Assembly (NCBI GenBank): GCA_965263065.1
Contig: CBDHGH010000003.1
Coordinates: 1,922,001 to 1,986,000 of the forward strand
Length of the DNA stretch: 64,000 nucleotides
Direction: 5' to 3'
Source of the DNA: TK10-74A sp965263065
Lineage (GTDB): Bacteria > Chloroflexota > Dehalococcoidia > Bin125
A program made the position numbers and the translations under genes. The notes below the pieces were generated by a model. The model was not told the DNA's origin. It worked only from the letters and a program-made list of their open reading frames with translations, and ran no database searches. The stretch's first letter is position 1; every line of letters begins with the position of its first letter. Positions 25,530 through 33,266 of the stretch are shown piece after piece.

Positions 25530-27185
25530 CTAGCAGACCCCACAGAGCTTGCAGCCGATCTCGGGCGGCGGGCAGGCGATGGTGAACTTCGAGCGCAGGT
25601 GCTTGTCCCACTCCCGCTCGAAGAAGCGCGCCGTGATGCCCGTGTCCACGCCGCTCCACGGCATCGGGCCCTCGCCCCAGGGCATTGGCCCGTCCAGCCC
25701 CCACTCCGACGCCGCCCGCATCCACGACGCGCGCGAGTTGTCCGGCATCGAGAGGATCGCCGGCGTCAGCCGCCGGTCGGCCCGCGAGCAGATGTCGTCG
25801 ATCCGCGCCCAGGCCGGGCTGTCGCCCCGCAGTACGATACCCGTGCCCTTGAAAGCGTCGCGCAGCATCCGCAGCCGCCCGTTGACGACCCGCGCGTCGG
25901 TTTGGGGCAGGTGCTGATAGGCCGTCGCGGGCTTGGGCACCAGTGGCCCGACGCTCATCACCAACTCCGTGCCGTGCCCGGCCGCGTCGAGGCGCTGCTT
26001 CATGTCGCGACCCAGCCGCGCCATCTCCGCGACGTCCTCGTCCTCCTCCTCCGGCAGCCCCACCATGAAGTAGCACTTCATGCGACGCATCCCCGCCGCC
26101 CCCACCTTGTCCGCCGCCTCGAGGATCTGATCGTGCCCCACTGCCTTATTGATCTTCGTGCGCATGCGCTCGCTGCCGGCCTCCGGCGCGACCGTCACCG
26201 TCCGCGTCCCGCCCTCGCTCAGCACGCCCAGCAGCACCGGCGACAGGTTGTCGACGCGCAGCGAGCTCACCGACACCTGCGCCCCCCGTCGCGCCGATTC
26301 GACGGCCAGCTCGGGCAGGTCCGGATGGTCGGCCACGGCGGCGCCCAGCAGCCCCACCCGCGGCGACGTCTCCAGCCCCCGCTCGACCTGATCCAGCAGC
26401 CCCTCCAGCGGCCGGTAGCGCGGCGGCCGGAAGACGTACCCCGCGATGCAGAAGCGGCAGCCGCGGCCGCAGCCCCGCGCCGCCTCGATCAGCGTCATGT
26501 TCGACAGCTCCGTGTCGTCGGTGAGCACGGCCGACATCGCCTCGGTCTCGCCGATCTTCCGCACCCACTGTCGCTCGACGCCGCCCGGCGCGCCCAGCGC
26601 CGGCACGAACACGCCCGGCACGGTCGCCAGCGCCGCCAGCAGGTCCTCGCGGTTGCCCTCGATGCCGTCGCGAATCGTGTCCACCAGCAGATCGAGGATC
26701 GGCTCCGCCTCGCCGATCACGAAGGCGTCGAAGCAGTCCGAGAGCGGCATCGGGTTGGTGATCACGGCCGCGCCGCCGGCGATCACCAGCGGGTGCCGCT
26801 CGTCGCGGTGCGCCGCCAGCGCCGGCAGGCCCGACGCCTGCAGCGACCGCACGACGTGGTAGTAGTCGATCTCGTAGGTCAGCGTGTAGGCGACGACCGG
26901 GAAGTCCATCAGCGGGCGCTGCGACTCGATCGTCACGACCGGCCCGGTCCGCTCCCCGGACGGCGGCGGGTCGTAGAACGCCCGCTCGCAGACGACGTCC
27001 GGCTTGGCGTTGAGCAGCCGGTAGATCACCTGCAGGCCCAGGTTCGACATGCCGATGCGGTAGTTGTTGGGATAGACCAGCGCGAAGGGCAGCCGTCCGC
27101 CCCAGTCCTTGCGCACGCCCCCGCGCTCGCGCGACAGCCGGGCACGCGCCGTCGCCACGCCGGATTGCTCGGTGCGTCTTGCCAT
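25530..27185 (-). CDS. B12-binding radical SAM protein (TIGR03960-like)
   Basis: The 551-residue protein has an N-terminal B12-binding-like domain (LVYPNNYRIGMSNLGLQVIY) and a radical SAM domain with the cluster motif CGRGCRFCIAGYVFRPPRYR. It also has VAPEAGSERMRTKINKAVGH and FMVGLPEEEDEDV. A C-terminal Cys-rich end (EIGCKLCGVC) may hold a second Fe-S cluster. In related genomes the family is often followed by a DUF2344/TIGR03936 partner next to rne or rplU, but that partner is absent here. The substrate is not known; a role in RNA or ribosome-linked modification is a common guess only. A TATACT box ends six bases before ATG 27185 and there is no Shine-Dalgarno, so the mRNA is probably leaderless. 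Confidence 0.85.
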   Translation of the reverse strand: MARRTEQSGVATARARLSRERGGVRKDWGGRLPFALVYPNNYRIGMSNLGLQVIYRLLNAKPDVVCERAFYDPPPSGERTGPVVTIESQRPLMDFPVVAYTLTYEIDYYHVVRSLQASGLPALAAHRDERHPLVIAGGAAVITNPMPLSDCFDAFVIGEAEPILDLLVDTIRDGIEGNREDLLAALATVPGVFVPALGAPGGVERQWVRKIGETEAMSAVLTDDTELSNMTLIEAARGCGRGCRFCIAGYVFRPPRYRPLEGLLDQVERGLETSPRVGLLGAAVADHPDLPELAVESARRGAQVSVSSLRVDNLSPVLLGVLSEGGTRTVTVAPEAGSERMRTKINKAVGHDQILEAADKVGAAGMRRMKCYFMVGLPEEEDEDVAEMARLGRDMKQRLDAAGHGTELVMSVGPLVPKPATAYQHLPQTDARVVNGRLRMLRDAFKGTGIVLRGDSPAWARIDDICSRADRRLTPAILSMPDNSRASWMRAASEWGLDGPMPWGEGPMPWSGVDTGITARFFEREWDKHLRSKFTIACPPPEIGCKLCGVC

Positions 27186-27191
27186 GCCCGA

Positions 27192-27197
27192 AGTATA
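27192..27197 (-). promoter_or_regulatory. -10 box TATACT, leaderless start of the radical SAM gene
   Basis: On the minus strand TATACT is followed by six bases (TCGGGC) and the ATG at 27185. No ribosome binding site is present. The same TATACTTCGGG string precedes the antitoxin-like gene at 53652. Confidence 0.55.
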
Positions 27198-27228
27198 GGT
27201 GGCCCCGGCTTGCGGGCTGTCCGGCGGC

Positions 27229-29031
27229 TTACCCCGCGGTCTCTCCCGCGGTCTCTCCCGATGGCGCCGCCTCGGGCGCCGGATGCGACAACACCTGCTC
27301 GGCCCGCGACCCGTCGCGGTAGACCGTGATCCCCTTGCAGCCCTCGCGCCAGGCCAGCGTGAACGCCGCCCCCACGTCCTCGCGGCGGGCGTCGCGCGGG
27401 AAGTTGATCGTCTTCGACACCGCGTTGTCGACGTGCCGCTGGAACGCCGCCTGCATCCGCACGTGCCACTCCCAGCCGACCTCGTGCGCCGTGACGAAGG
27501 CCCGCGCCGCCCCCGTCGGCACGGCCCCCGGCGCGTCCGCCAGCCCCCCGCCCGACGCCAGATGCGCCGCCAGCTCGTCCGACCACCAGCCGTCGCGCTG
27601 CGCCAGCCGCCGCAGCGCCGGATGCACGTCGCGCAGCCGCGTCAGACGGCCGGGGTCGGCCGCGTCCAGATAGTGGCGGCGCTCGTAGGCCAGCCCGAAG
27701 GCCGGCTCGATCCCGCCCGAGCAGCCCGCGATGATGCTGATCGTGCCCGTCGGCGCGACGGTCGTCCGGGTCGCGTTGCGGTATTTCGGCCCGCCCGGGT
27801 CGAAGATCGACCCCGCCCAGGCCGGGAACGCCCCGCGCTCCGCGCCCAGCGCCTCCGACGCCGCGTTGGCCCGCGCCTGCACGAACGCCGCCAGCTCCTC
27901 GGCCCGCCGCAGCCCCGCCTCCGAGTCGTACGGCGTGCCCAGCGCGAACAGCAGGTCCGCGAAGCCCATCACCCCCAGGCCGATCTTGCGCGTGCTCAGC
28001 GTCATCCGCCCGATCTCCGGCGACGGATAGCGGTTCACGTCGATCACGTCGTCCAGGAAGCGCACCGCCACGTCGATCGCCGCGCCCAGATCCTCCCAAG
28101 CGACGCCCACCCCATCCGCCGTCACGGACTTCGACACGTCGATTGACCCCAGCGTGCACGACTCGTAGGGCAGCAGCGGCTGCTCCCCGCACGGATTCGT
28201 CGACTCGATCGGCCCCAGTTGCGGGGTCGGGTTGTCGCGGTTGATGCGGTCCAGGAACACCAGCCCGGGGTCGCCGTACTGCCAGGCCTGCGACGTGATC
28301 AGCCCCAGCAGCACCCGCGCGTCGCGACGCCCCACCTCCTGCCCGGTGCGCGGATTGATCAGCGCGAACTCGCCGTCGTCCTGCGCCGCCTGCATGAACG
28401 CGTCGTCCACGGCCACCGAGAGGTTGAAGTTGCGCAGCGTGCCGCTGGCGTCCTTCGCGCGCACGAAGCGCTCGATGTCGGGGTGGTGCACGTCGAGGAT
28501 GGCCATGTTCGCGCCGCGGCGCGTGCCGCCCTGCTTGATCGCGTCCGTCGCCGCGTCGTAGACCTCCATGAATGACACCGGCCCGCTCGCAACCCCGTGC
28601 GTCGTCTGCACGCGGTCGTTGCGGGGCCGCAGCCGCGAGAACGCGAAGCCCGTCCCGCCGCCGCTCTGATGGATCAGCGCCGCGTGCTTCAGCGAGTCGA
28701 AGATGCCCGGCAGCGAGTCCTCGACCGGCAGCACGAAGCAGGCCGCCAGCTGCTGCAGCGGCAGCCCCGCGTTCATCAGCGTGGGTGAGTTGGGCAGGAA
28801 GCGCAGGTCGCGCATCAGCGCGAAGGCCCGATCGGCGAACGCGGCTGCATCGGCCCCGTGCGCCGTCTCGGCCAGCGACACCGCATCGGCCACCCGCCGG
28901 AACATCTCCGACGGCGTCTCCATCGTGCCCGCCGCGTCGTCGCGACGCAGATAGCGCCGCTCCAGCACGAGGCGGGCCGAGTCGGTCAGCGCCGGCTCGT
29001 GGCCGGGGTCGGATGGCGCGGGCTGCGACAT
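27229..29031 (-). CDS. nrdJ: Adenosylcobalamin-dependent (class II) ribonucleotide reductase
   Basis: This enzyme reduces ribonucleotides to deoxyribonucleotides using adenosylcobalamin as radical source. The 600-residue product shows LPNSPTLMNAG, the redox Cys region LAACFVLPVEDS, HQSGGGTGFAFSRLRP, KQGGTRRGANMAIL, the catalytic loop STNPCGEQPLLPYESC, and the phosphate-binding TRTTVAPTGTISIIAG and NAVSKTINFP. It is the compact monomer-type class II form, without an N-terminal ATP cone; the last 20 residues are low-complexity. GGGAGGG precedes ATG 29031, 15 bases after the nrdR stop. The enzyme makes the cell dependent on B12 for dNTPs. Confidence 0.96.
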   Translation of the reverse strand: MSQPAPSDPGHEPALTDSARLVLERRYLRRDDAAGTMETPSEMFRRVADAVSLAETAHGADAAAFADRAFALMRDLRFLPNSPTLMNAGLPLQQLAACFVLPVEDSLPGIFDSLKHAALIHQSGGGTGFAFSRLRPRNDRVQTTHGVASGPVSFMEVYDAATDAIKQGGTRRGANMAILDVHHPDIERFVRAKDASGTLRNFNLSVAVDDAFMQAAQDDGEFALINPRTGQEVGRRDARVLLGLITSQAWQYGDPGLVFLDRINRDNPTPQLGPIESTNPCGEQPLLPYESCTLGSIDVSKSVTADGVGVAWEDLGAAIDVAVRFLDDVIDVNRYPSPEIGRMTLSTRKIGLGVMGFADLLFALGTPYDSEAGLRRAEELAAFVQARANAASEALGAERGAFPAWAGSIFDPGGPKYRNATRTTVAPTGTISIIAGCSGGIEPAFGLAYERRHYLDAADPGRLTRLRDVHPALRRLAQRDGWWSDELAAHLASGGGLADAPGAVPTGAARAFVTAHEVGWEWHVRMQAAFQRHVDNAVSKTINFPRDARREDVGAAFTLAWREGCKGITVYRDGSRAEQVLSHPAPEAAPSGETAGETAG

Positions 29032-29046
29032 GTCCCCACCCTCCCG

Positions 29047-29601
29047 TTAGTCGACGGCGGCCGGCGGCGTCGCGTCCGGCGCGACGGCGTCGCCGCCGAT
29101 CCCGGGCAGCCGCGGCTGCGCCCCGTCGGAGACGACTGCGCGCGCCGGCGGCGGCCGGCCGCTCTCCGCCGCCGCCAGCTGACGGCGCACCGCCTCCAGG
29201 TCGTCGGGCCGCCGGAACACCGCACCGAAGCGGAAGGACGCCACCCGGTCCACCGCCTGCAGCGCCTCCCAGACCCACTCGCCGAGCGTCGTCGCGGCGA
29301 TCTCGGCGCGGGCTGTCTGCACCGCCCGCGTCCGCACCGCCTCCGTGATGCGGTCGATCTCCGCCTCCGGCAGCGGGCGCTTCGCCGCCGCCAGGCGGAT
29401 GCCGTGGCGGATCTTGTCGTGCTGGAACGGCTCTCGCCGCGCGTCGCGCTTGACCACGACGGGCTCCAGCTCCGCGATGCGCTCGTAGGTCGTGAAGCGA
29501 TGCTCGCAGCCTCCGCAGGCCCGCCGCCGCCGGATGGCGTCCTTCGACGGCCGCGAGTCGATCACGTTCGTGTCCTCACCGCCGCACTGCGGGCACTCCA
29601 T
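29047..29601 (-). CDS. nrdR: Transcriptional repressor NrdR with a C-terminal extension
   Basis: NrdR senses ATP/dATP and represses ribonucleotide reductase genes. The product has the zinc ribbon MECPQCGGEDTNVIDSR with CGGCEHRFTTYE, followed by the ATP cone (VVVKRDARREPFQHDKIRHG). At 184 residues it is about 30 longer than most NrdR; the extra tail after LAAAESGRPPP is Pro/Ala-rich and likely disordered. It is directly upstream of nrdJ, forming an autoregulated pair. TATGAT at 29608-29613 ends six bases before ATG 29601, so the message is probably leaderless. I see no clear NrdR-box pair in the short upstream region. Confidence 0.94.
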   Translation of the reverse strand: MECPQCGGEDTNVIDSRPSKDAIRRRRACGGCEHRFTTYERIAELEPVVVKRDARREPFQHDKIRHGIRLAAAKRPLPEAEIDRITEAVRTRAVQTARAEIAATTLGEWVWEALQAVDRVASFRFGAVFRRPDDLEAVRRQLAAAESGRPPPARAVVSDGAQPRLPGIGGDAVAPDATPPAAVD

Positions 29602-29607
29602 GCGTCG

Positions 29608-29613
29608 ATCATA
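29608..29613 (-). promoter_or_regulatory. -10 box TATGAT, leaderless start of nrdR
   Basis: On the minus strand TATGAT is followed by CGACGC and then the nrdR ATG at 29601; no Shine-Dalgarno is present. Confidence 0.55.
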
Positions 29614-29664
29614 ACCGCGTCGCCGCGCGACGGGTGGCGCAGAGCCGCAGGGAGCCGGATGGGC

Positions 29665-30111
29665 CTATGCGCTGCTCGCCGGGAGCTGAACCTCAAGGCT
29701 GATCAGGGATTCCCGCTTGGACACGGTCAGGCGGAAGTTGTCGAGGACGTCGCGTCCCAGCAGGGAGGGCAGCGCCCAGCCGTCTGCGGTCGGTTCGATC
29801 AGGTCCACGGGCCCGTCCCAGTAGATTGGGCCTGCCTGGTCGTCCTGGAAGCGAATCGCACACGTCCGACGGATGATCCGGGATGTCCCTCCGATGCCGT
29901 GCACCGCGCTAAGCCTGGGGTCGCGTGTCCAGTCGAGTTTGGCGTAGCCGGGGAATACGCGATTGGCGGCGCGGGGGCTCAGGGTCGTACGGGTCGCCCC
30001 CGTGTCGATGAGGAACCGGACCGACAGGGGCGGCGCGGGTGCGAACGACACGCGAAGCCGGATCGTGGGGGCGCCAGCGAAGTCGGCGCGGAACTCCCCG
30101 AGGATGCTCAC
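29665..30111 (-). CDS. Retropepsin-like aspartic protease
   Basis: The 148-residue protein has the single-domain aspartyl protease signature: FLIDTGATRTTLSPRAA, with the catalytic D-T-G-A, and the second conserved element LPSLLGRDVLDNFRLTV. Such proteins dimerise to form the active site. I start at GTG 30111, whose GTGA overlaps the stop of the upstream gene; a longer GTG start at 30132 is possible. The target is unknown. The overlap with a small gene of unknown function suggests the two act together, perhaps as protease and substrate or regulator. Confidence 0.78.
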   Translation of the reverse strand: MSILGEFRADFAGAPTIRLRVSFAPAPPLSVRFLIDTGATRTTLSPRAANRVFPGYAKLDWTRDPRLSAVHGIGGTSRIIRRTCAIRFQDDQAGPIYWDGPVDLIEPTADGWALPSLLGRDVLDNFRLTVSKRESLISLEVQLPASSA

Positions 30112-30425
30112 AAGATCAGGTTCTCGGCCCACTCCACGAGGTAGTCGTCCGCCGCTGCCCCGCTCTCCTCCGCCGAGATTGCAGCCGCGAACGCCTCCCA
30201 GGTGGGGTAGTACCGGACCTTGCGCCCCCAGTCGGTGACGATCACGAACTCCTCGTAGTGCTCCCGGAGGGCGTCCGCCCGGATCGCTTGGAGTTTCCGA
30301 TCATTCGCATCGTTCTCGGCGAACTGCGCTCGGACTTCCTTCGCCTCCGCTGAGTTGGGTGGCCCGATTCTGATCGTCGCTTCCCCGACTTTGAACTCCG
30401 CCGGCCCGACTTCGAACGTCGCCAC
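30108..30425 (-). CDS. Small protein of unknown function paired with the aspartic protease
   Basis: The 105-residue product begins VATFEVGPAEFKVGEATIRI, contains a helical stretch (AKEVRAQFAENDANDRKLQA) and a C-terminal segment EEFVIVTDWGRKVRYYPTWE followed by AFAAAISAEE. The latter looks like a small alpha/beta domain seen in DUF5678-like proteins, but I do not assign it. GTG 30425 follows GGGAGGGAA, an excellent ribosome binding site, so I prefer it to the upstream in-frame ATG 30455. Its stop overlaps the protease start (GTGA). Confidence 0.6.
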   Translation of the reverse strand: MATFEVGPAEFKVGEATIRIGPPNSAEAKEVRAQFAENDANDRKLQAIRADALREHYEEFVIVTDWGRKVRYYPTWEAFAAAISAEESGAAADDYLVEWAENLIL

Positions 30426-30537
30426 GATGTTCCCTCCCACCGCTGATGCCGACATGATAACTCACCCGGCCTGGGCGTTCGCGGCCCCGCCCCCGCCCGG
30501 CGAGCGAGACGGGCCTCATTCGGCAGACGAGCCGTCC

Positions 30538-31020
30538 TCAGTCTGGAGCGTTGCCGAACGCCGGCATCGAGCCTGGTCCTTCGTAGAGGGGCCGGCGAAT
30601 GGTGATCCGCGGCTCTCCTTCACGCTGATCAAATCGCAGCAACCCGCGATCCGTCGTCTCGATCACCGGGATGCGCCATTGGATCGCAGTTGCCAGATGG
30701 GTCGCATCGAACGGTTTGATCTTCGGATCTGCCCGATAGGTCCGCACGAGGCGCCTCGCGATCTCGGCCACCCGCGCATCAATCGCGACAGGGACAATGT
30801 ACGCCCGGCCAAAGAACTCTCGAATCCTGTCCTCTGACTCCTGGTGAGCGGAACCGTCCAAGTAGGCAACCTCAATCGTCGCGACGACAGAGACGACGAT
30901 TTCCAGTTCCCTATTCTCGGCCTGTGCAATGATCTGCGAGCAAGTCTCTCCGACTTCCGGTCGGCCCGCGAGGTAGTCAAGGACGACACATGAGTCCCAC
31001 AAACGACGTGGAACAGGCAC
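30538..31020 (-). CDS. PIN-domain protein (VapC-like ribonuclease)
   Basis: The 160-residue protein shows the PIN-domain acidic residues in order: RLWDSCVVLDYLAGRP (first Asp), a conserved Glu in VVSVVATIEVAYLDG, and KPFDATHLATAIQW with IPVIETTDRGLLRF (third and fourth acids). This fold cleaves RNA in VapC toxins and in some rRNA- or tRNA-processing enzymes. Unlike a normal vapBC pair, the gene three bases upstream is a 263-residue protein rather than a short antitoxin. Its start follows the upstream stop so closely that translation is probably coupled. Confidence 0.78.
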   Translation of the reverse strand: MPVPRRLWDSCVVLDYLAGRPEVGETCSQIIAQAENRELEIVVSVVATIEVAYLDGSAHQESEDRIREFFGRAYIVPVAIDARVAEIARRLVRTYRADPKIKPFDATHLATAIQWRIPVIETTDRGLLRFDQREGEPRITIRRPLYEGPGSMPAFGNAPD

Positions 31021-31023
31021 AGG

Positions 31024-31815
31024 CTATGCTCCACTCGTCTCCCGAATCGAGCGGAGCCATTCCGATGCGCCAACCTCAATCACCCGTTGATCTGGGATAG
31101 AACCGAACTCGGCTCTCGGCAAGTTTGGGTCAGGGGTCGCGTCGTCGATCGCCATGATGTGAGAGACCGACCGCGGGATCCCGTTGGCGAAGTAGTGGAT
31201 ATCGCCCGTAACGGTCACCCGTTTCTCCAGAAGCATGCGAATACGGTCGATCCACTCTTCGTTCTTCGGGACGGAGCAACGAACAGGCGAGCGGCTCACG
31301 CGCTCCCAGATCGTCGTGACGAGCGGGGCGCGATGAGTGTTGAGGCCTTCCAACGTTCCCTGCAATGAGCCGAGGTTGTGATAGCCAGCCGCCAATATCC
31401 GGCTGACCTTTTCGGGAATGTCCGGCTGAATAGTGGCCGTCTGCTCGCCATTCACGAGGACGGCGATGGACTTGACCTTGCTTTTCCCCCCGAACAACCG
31501 CTTCATCCTCGAGAGATCGTCCAATACCTGCTCGGTGAAGTACTGCGGGGGCTGATCCGTGCCGCTCGTCACTGCGCGAAGGCCGGCGCCGACTGCTTCG
31601 GCCGCACGCTGACCATTCAACGTTGGTCGCACGGTAATGCTTGGATCACTCGATGCGCGCTCCCCGACCAGCCATTCATTGCGAGACTTCGGTCCATAGA
31701 TCGCCCGATCGATATCACGCAGCAATCGACGGATATCCTGTACGGACTTGAACAGCAGGTCGACGGATGCGCACTCAGCGTCAGGATGAATTACAAAGGT
31801 CAAGTCATCCGTCAT
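31024..31815 (-). CDS. Partner of the PIN-domain protein, unknown function
   Basis: The 263-residue protein is not a recognised family by name. Its first half (IHPDAECASVDLLFKSVQDI with a helical core) precedes a C-terminal half of alternating strands. The sequence GSLQGTLEGLNTHRAP, CSVPKNEEWIDRIRMLLEKR, VTVTGDIHYFANGIPRSVSH resembles the small beta-barrel domains found in uncharacterised proteins encoded next to PIN genes. It could bind RNA or neutralise the PIN protein, but this is inference. AAAGGA precedes ATG 31815. Upstream lie a sigma-70 promoter and a 15-base palindrome. Base composition is lower in GC than the flanking core genes, so transfer is likely. Confidence 0.6.
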   Translation of the reverse strand: MTDDLTFVIHPDAECASVDLLFKSVQDIRRLLRDIDRAIYGPKSRNEWLVGERASSDPSITVRPTLNGQRAAEAVGAGLRAVTSGTDQPPQYFTEQVLDDLSRMKRLFGGKSKVKSIAVLVNGEQTATIQPDIPEKVSRILAAGYHNLGSLQGTLEGLNTHRAPLVTTIWERVSRSPVRCSVPKNEEWIDRIRMLLEKRVTVTGDIHYFANGIPRSVSHIMAIDDATPDPNLPRAEFGSIPDQRVIEVGASEWLRSIRETSGA

Positions 31816-31843
31816 GGAAGGGTCCTTTGTACATACGTATTAT

Positions 31844-31858
31844 CCAGGCAACGCCTGG
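31844..31858. promoter_or_regulatory. Inverted repeat, candidate operator of the PIN-protein operon
   Basis: CCAGGC-AAC-GCCTGG is a perfect six-base inverted repeat between the promoter and the start at 31815; the palindrome ATACGTAT follows at 31833-31840. Placement just downstream of the -10 would suit a repressor site or a leader hairpin, as in autoregulated toxin-antitoxin operons. Confidence 0.4.
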
Positions 31859-31869
31859 CTGTTGCGCTT

Positions 31870-31898
31870 CTTGTATCGCAAGCAGCAGATCCTGTCAA
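31870..31898 (-). promoter_or_regulatory. Promoter TTGACA-N17-TACAAG of the PIN-protein operon
   Basis: On the minus strand TTGACA is at 31893-31898 and TACAAG at 31870-31875, with a 17-base spacer, directed at the gene starting at 31815. Confidence 0.55.
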
Positions 31899-31963
31899 GT
31901 CCGATGTCCCAACGGGGTTCGCGCTCACGCGCGGTCGTTCCTGGTATCGCCCGGGCACAAAGC

Positions 31964-32001
31964 GGGGGAGCGGCGCTATCTCCCAATGACGCCGCTCCCC
32001 C
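31964..32001 (-). terminator. Strong hairpin downstream of ftsZ, candidate terminator
   Basis: A perfect 12-base-pair stem (arms 31964-31975 and 31990-32001, GC-rich, 14-base loop) lies about 80 bases past the ftsZ stop. On the minus strand it is followed only by GCTTTGT, not a full T-run, so it may need a factor or act as an RNA-stabilising end. It separates the dcw operon from the PIN-protein promoter. Confidence 0.5.
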
Positions 32002-32083
32002 TGGTCGTGCTGGCTCGTGAGGAGCCAATATGCTGCGAGTCCGGCCCTCCTTTCCTAATCGATCGCGTTCTCCTGCCGGGTGG

Positions 32084-33172
32084 CTACCGCGCCGCGACGC
32101 GTCGCCGGCGCAGGAAGGCAGGCAATTCGACGTCGTCGCCGTCCAGGCCGATCGCGTCCAGCAGATCGGGCGACCAGCGGTCGTTCTCGACGGCGACGGG
32201 GATTTCGTCTTCGATCGTGGAGTGGCTCGGGAAGCCGGTCGCGATCACGGTGATCATGATCTCCTCGCCCAGGTTGGGCTTGACCGCGGTCCCGAAGATG
32301 ATCTCCGCGTCCGGGTCGACCATCTCCTGGATCACCTTGGCCGACATGTTGAGCTCCATGAGCCCCAGGTCGCCCGCCGACGCCACGTTGAACAGCACCT
32401 TGCGCGCGCCCGTGATGTCGGTCTCCAGCAGCGGGCTGGCGATCGCCGCCTGCGCGGCGTCGACGGCGCGGTTCGGCCCCGCGCCGCGGCCGATCGCCAT
32501 CAGCGCCTGGCCGCCTTCGCCCATGACCTTCTTGACGTCGTTGAAGTCGAGGTTGATCTCGCCCGGCGTCGTGATCATGTCGGCGATGCCGCTGATCCCC
32601 TGCCGCAGCACGTCGTCCGCCAGGGCGAACGCCTTGCTGGCGGAGATGTTCTCCTCGGCCAGGCTCAGCAGCCGGTCGTTGGGGATCGTGATTACGGTGT
32701 CGGCGTACTTCTCGAGCCGATGCACGCCCGCGATCGCCGCCTGCCGGCGCTTGGCGCCCTCGAACGCGAATGGCTTCGTCACCACCGCGATCGTCAGCGC
32801 CCCGGCCTGCTTCGCGACCTCGGCCAGGACGGGCGCCGCGCCCGTCCCGGTGCCGCCGCCCATGCCGGCCGCGATGAACACCATGTCCATCCCGCGCACG
32901 GACTCGAGCAGATCGGCGCGCGATTCGTCGCCGGCTTTCTCGCCCAGCGCCGCGTCGCCGCCGACGCCCAGCCCGCGCGACACGCGCTCGCCGATGCGCA
33001 TCGTCTCCGGCGCGCGGCTGTGCTCGAGCTGCTGCGCGTCGGTGTTCACCGCCATGAAGCGGACCCCGGTGATCCCCTCCTCGATCATCCGATTGACGGC
33101 GTTACAGCCGCCGCCGCCCACCCCGATCACCTTGATCGGCGGCAGGGCACTGCGATCGTCGTATCCAGACAT
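32084..33172 (-). CDS. ftsZ: Cell division protein FtsZ
   Basis: This tubulin-like GTPase forms the division ring. The 362-residue product has IKVIGVGGGGCNAVNRMIEE at the N-terminus, the tubulin signature GMGGGTGTGAAPVLAEVAK, the T7-loop DFNDVKKVM and TVIATGFPS. The unstructured linker is short. The C-terminal peptide ...VELPAFLRRRRVAAR matches the conserved tail that binds FtsA and other partners. It ends the dcw cluster; AGGAGAGCC precedes ATG 33172. Confidence 0.97.
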   Translation of the reverse strand: MSGYDDRSALPPIKVIGVGGGGCNAVNRMIEEGITGVRFMAVNTDAQQLEHSRAPETMRIGERVSRGLGVGGDAALGEKAGDESRADLLESVRGMDMVFIAAGMGGGTGTGAAPVLAEVAKQAGALTIAVVTKPFAFEGAKRRQAAIAGVHRLEKYADTVITIPNDRLLSLAEENISASKAFALADDVLRQGISGIADMITTPGEINLDFNDVKKVMGEGGQALMAIGRGAGPNRAVDAAQAAIASPLLETDITGARKVLFNVASAGDLGLMELNMSAKVIQEMVDPDAEIIFGTAVKPNLGEEIMITVIATGFPSHSTIEDEIPVAVENDRWSPDLLDAIGLDGDDVELPAFLRRRRVAAR

Positions 33173-33266
33173 CCGGCTCTCCTGCTACCCCGCCACCATT
33201 TGATGGGGTCGTTGGTTGCCGGGCGGGCGGCTCCCCCAGTTGAGCCGCCCGCGTGCGTCGAACGTG

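Noticed and set aside
24096..27329. A very long open frame on the plus strand opposite proC, yggS and the radical SAM gene
   Set aside because: It is the antisense shadow of high-GC genes; the product is His/Arg/Gln-rich without any domain, while the minus strand has three clear families.
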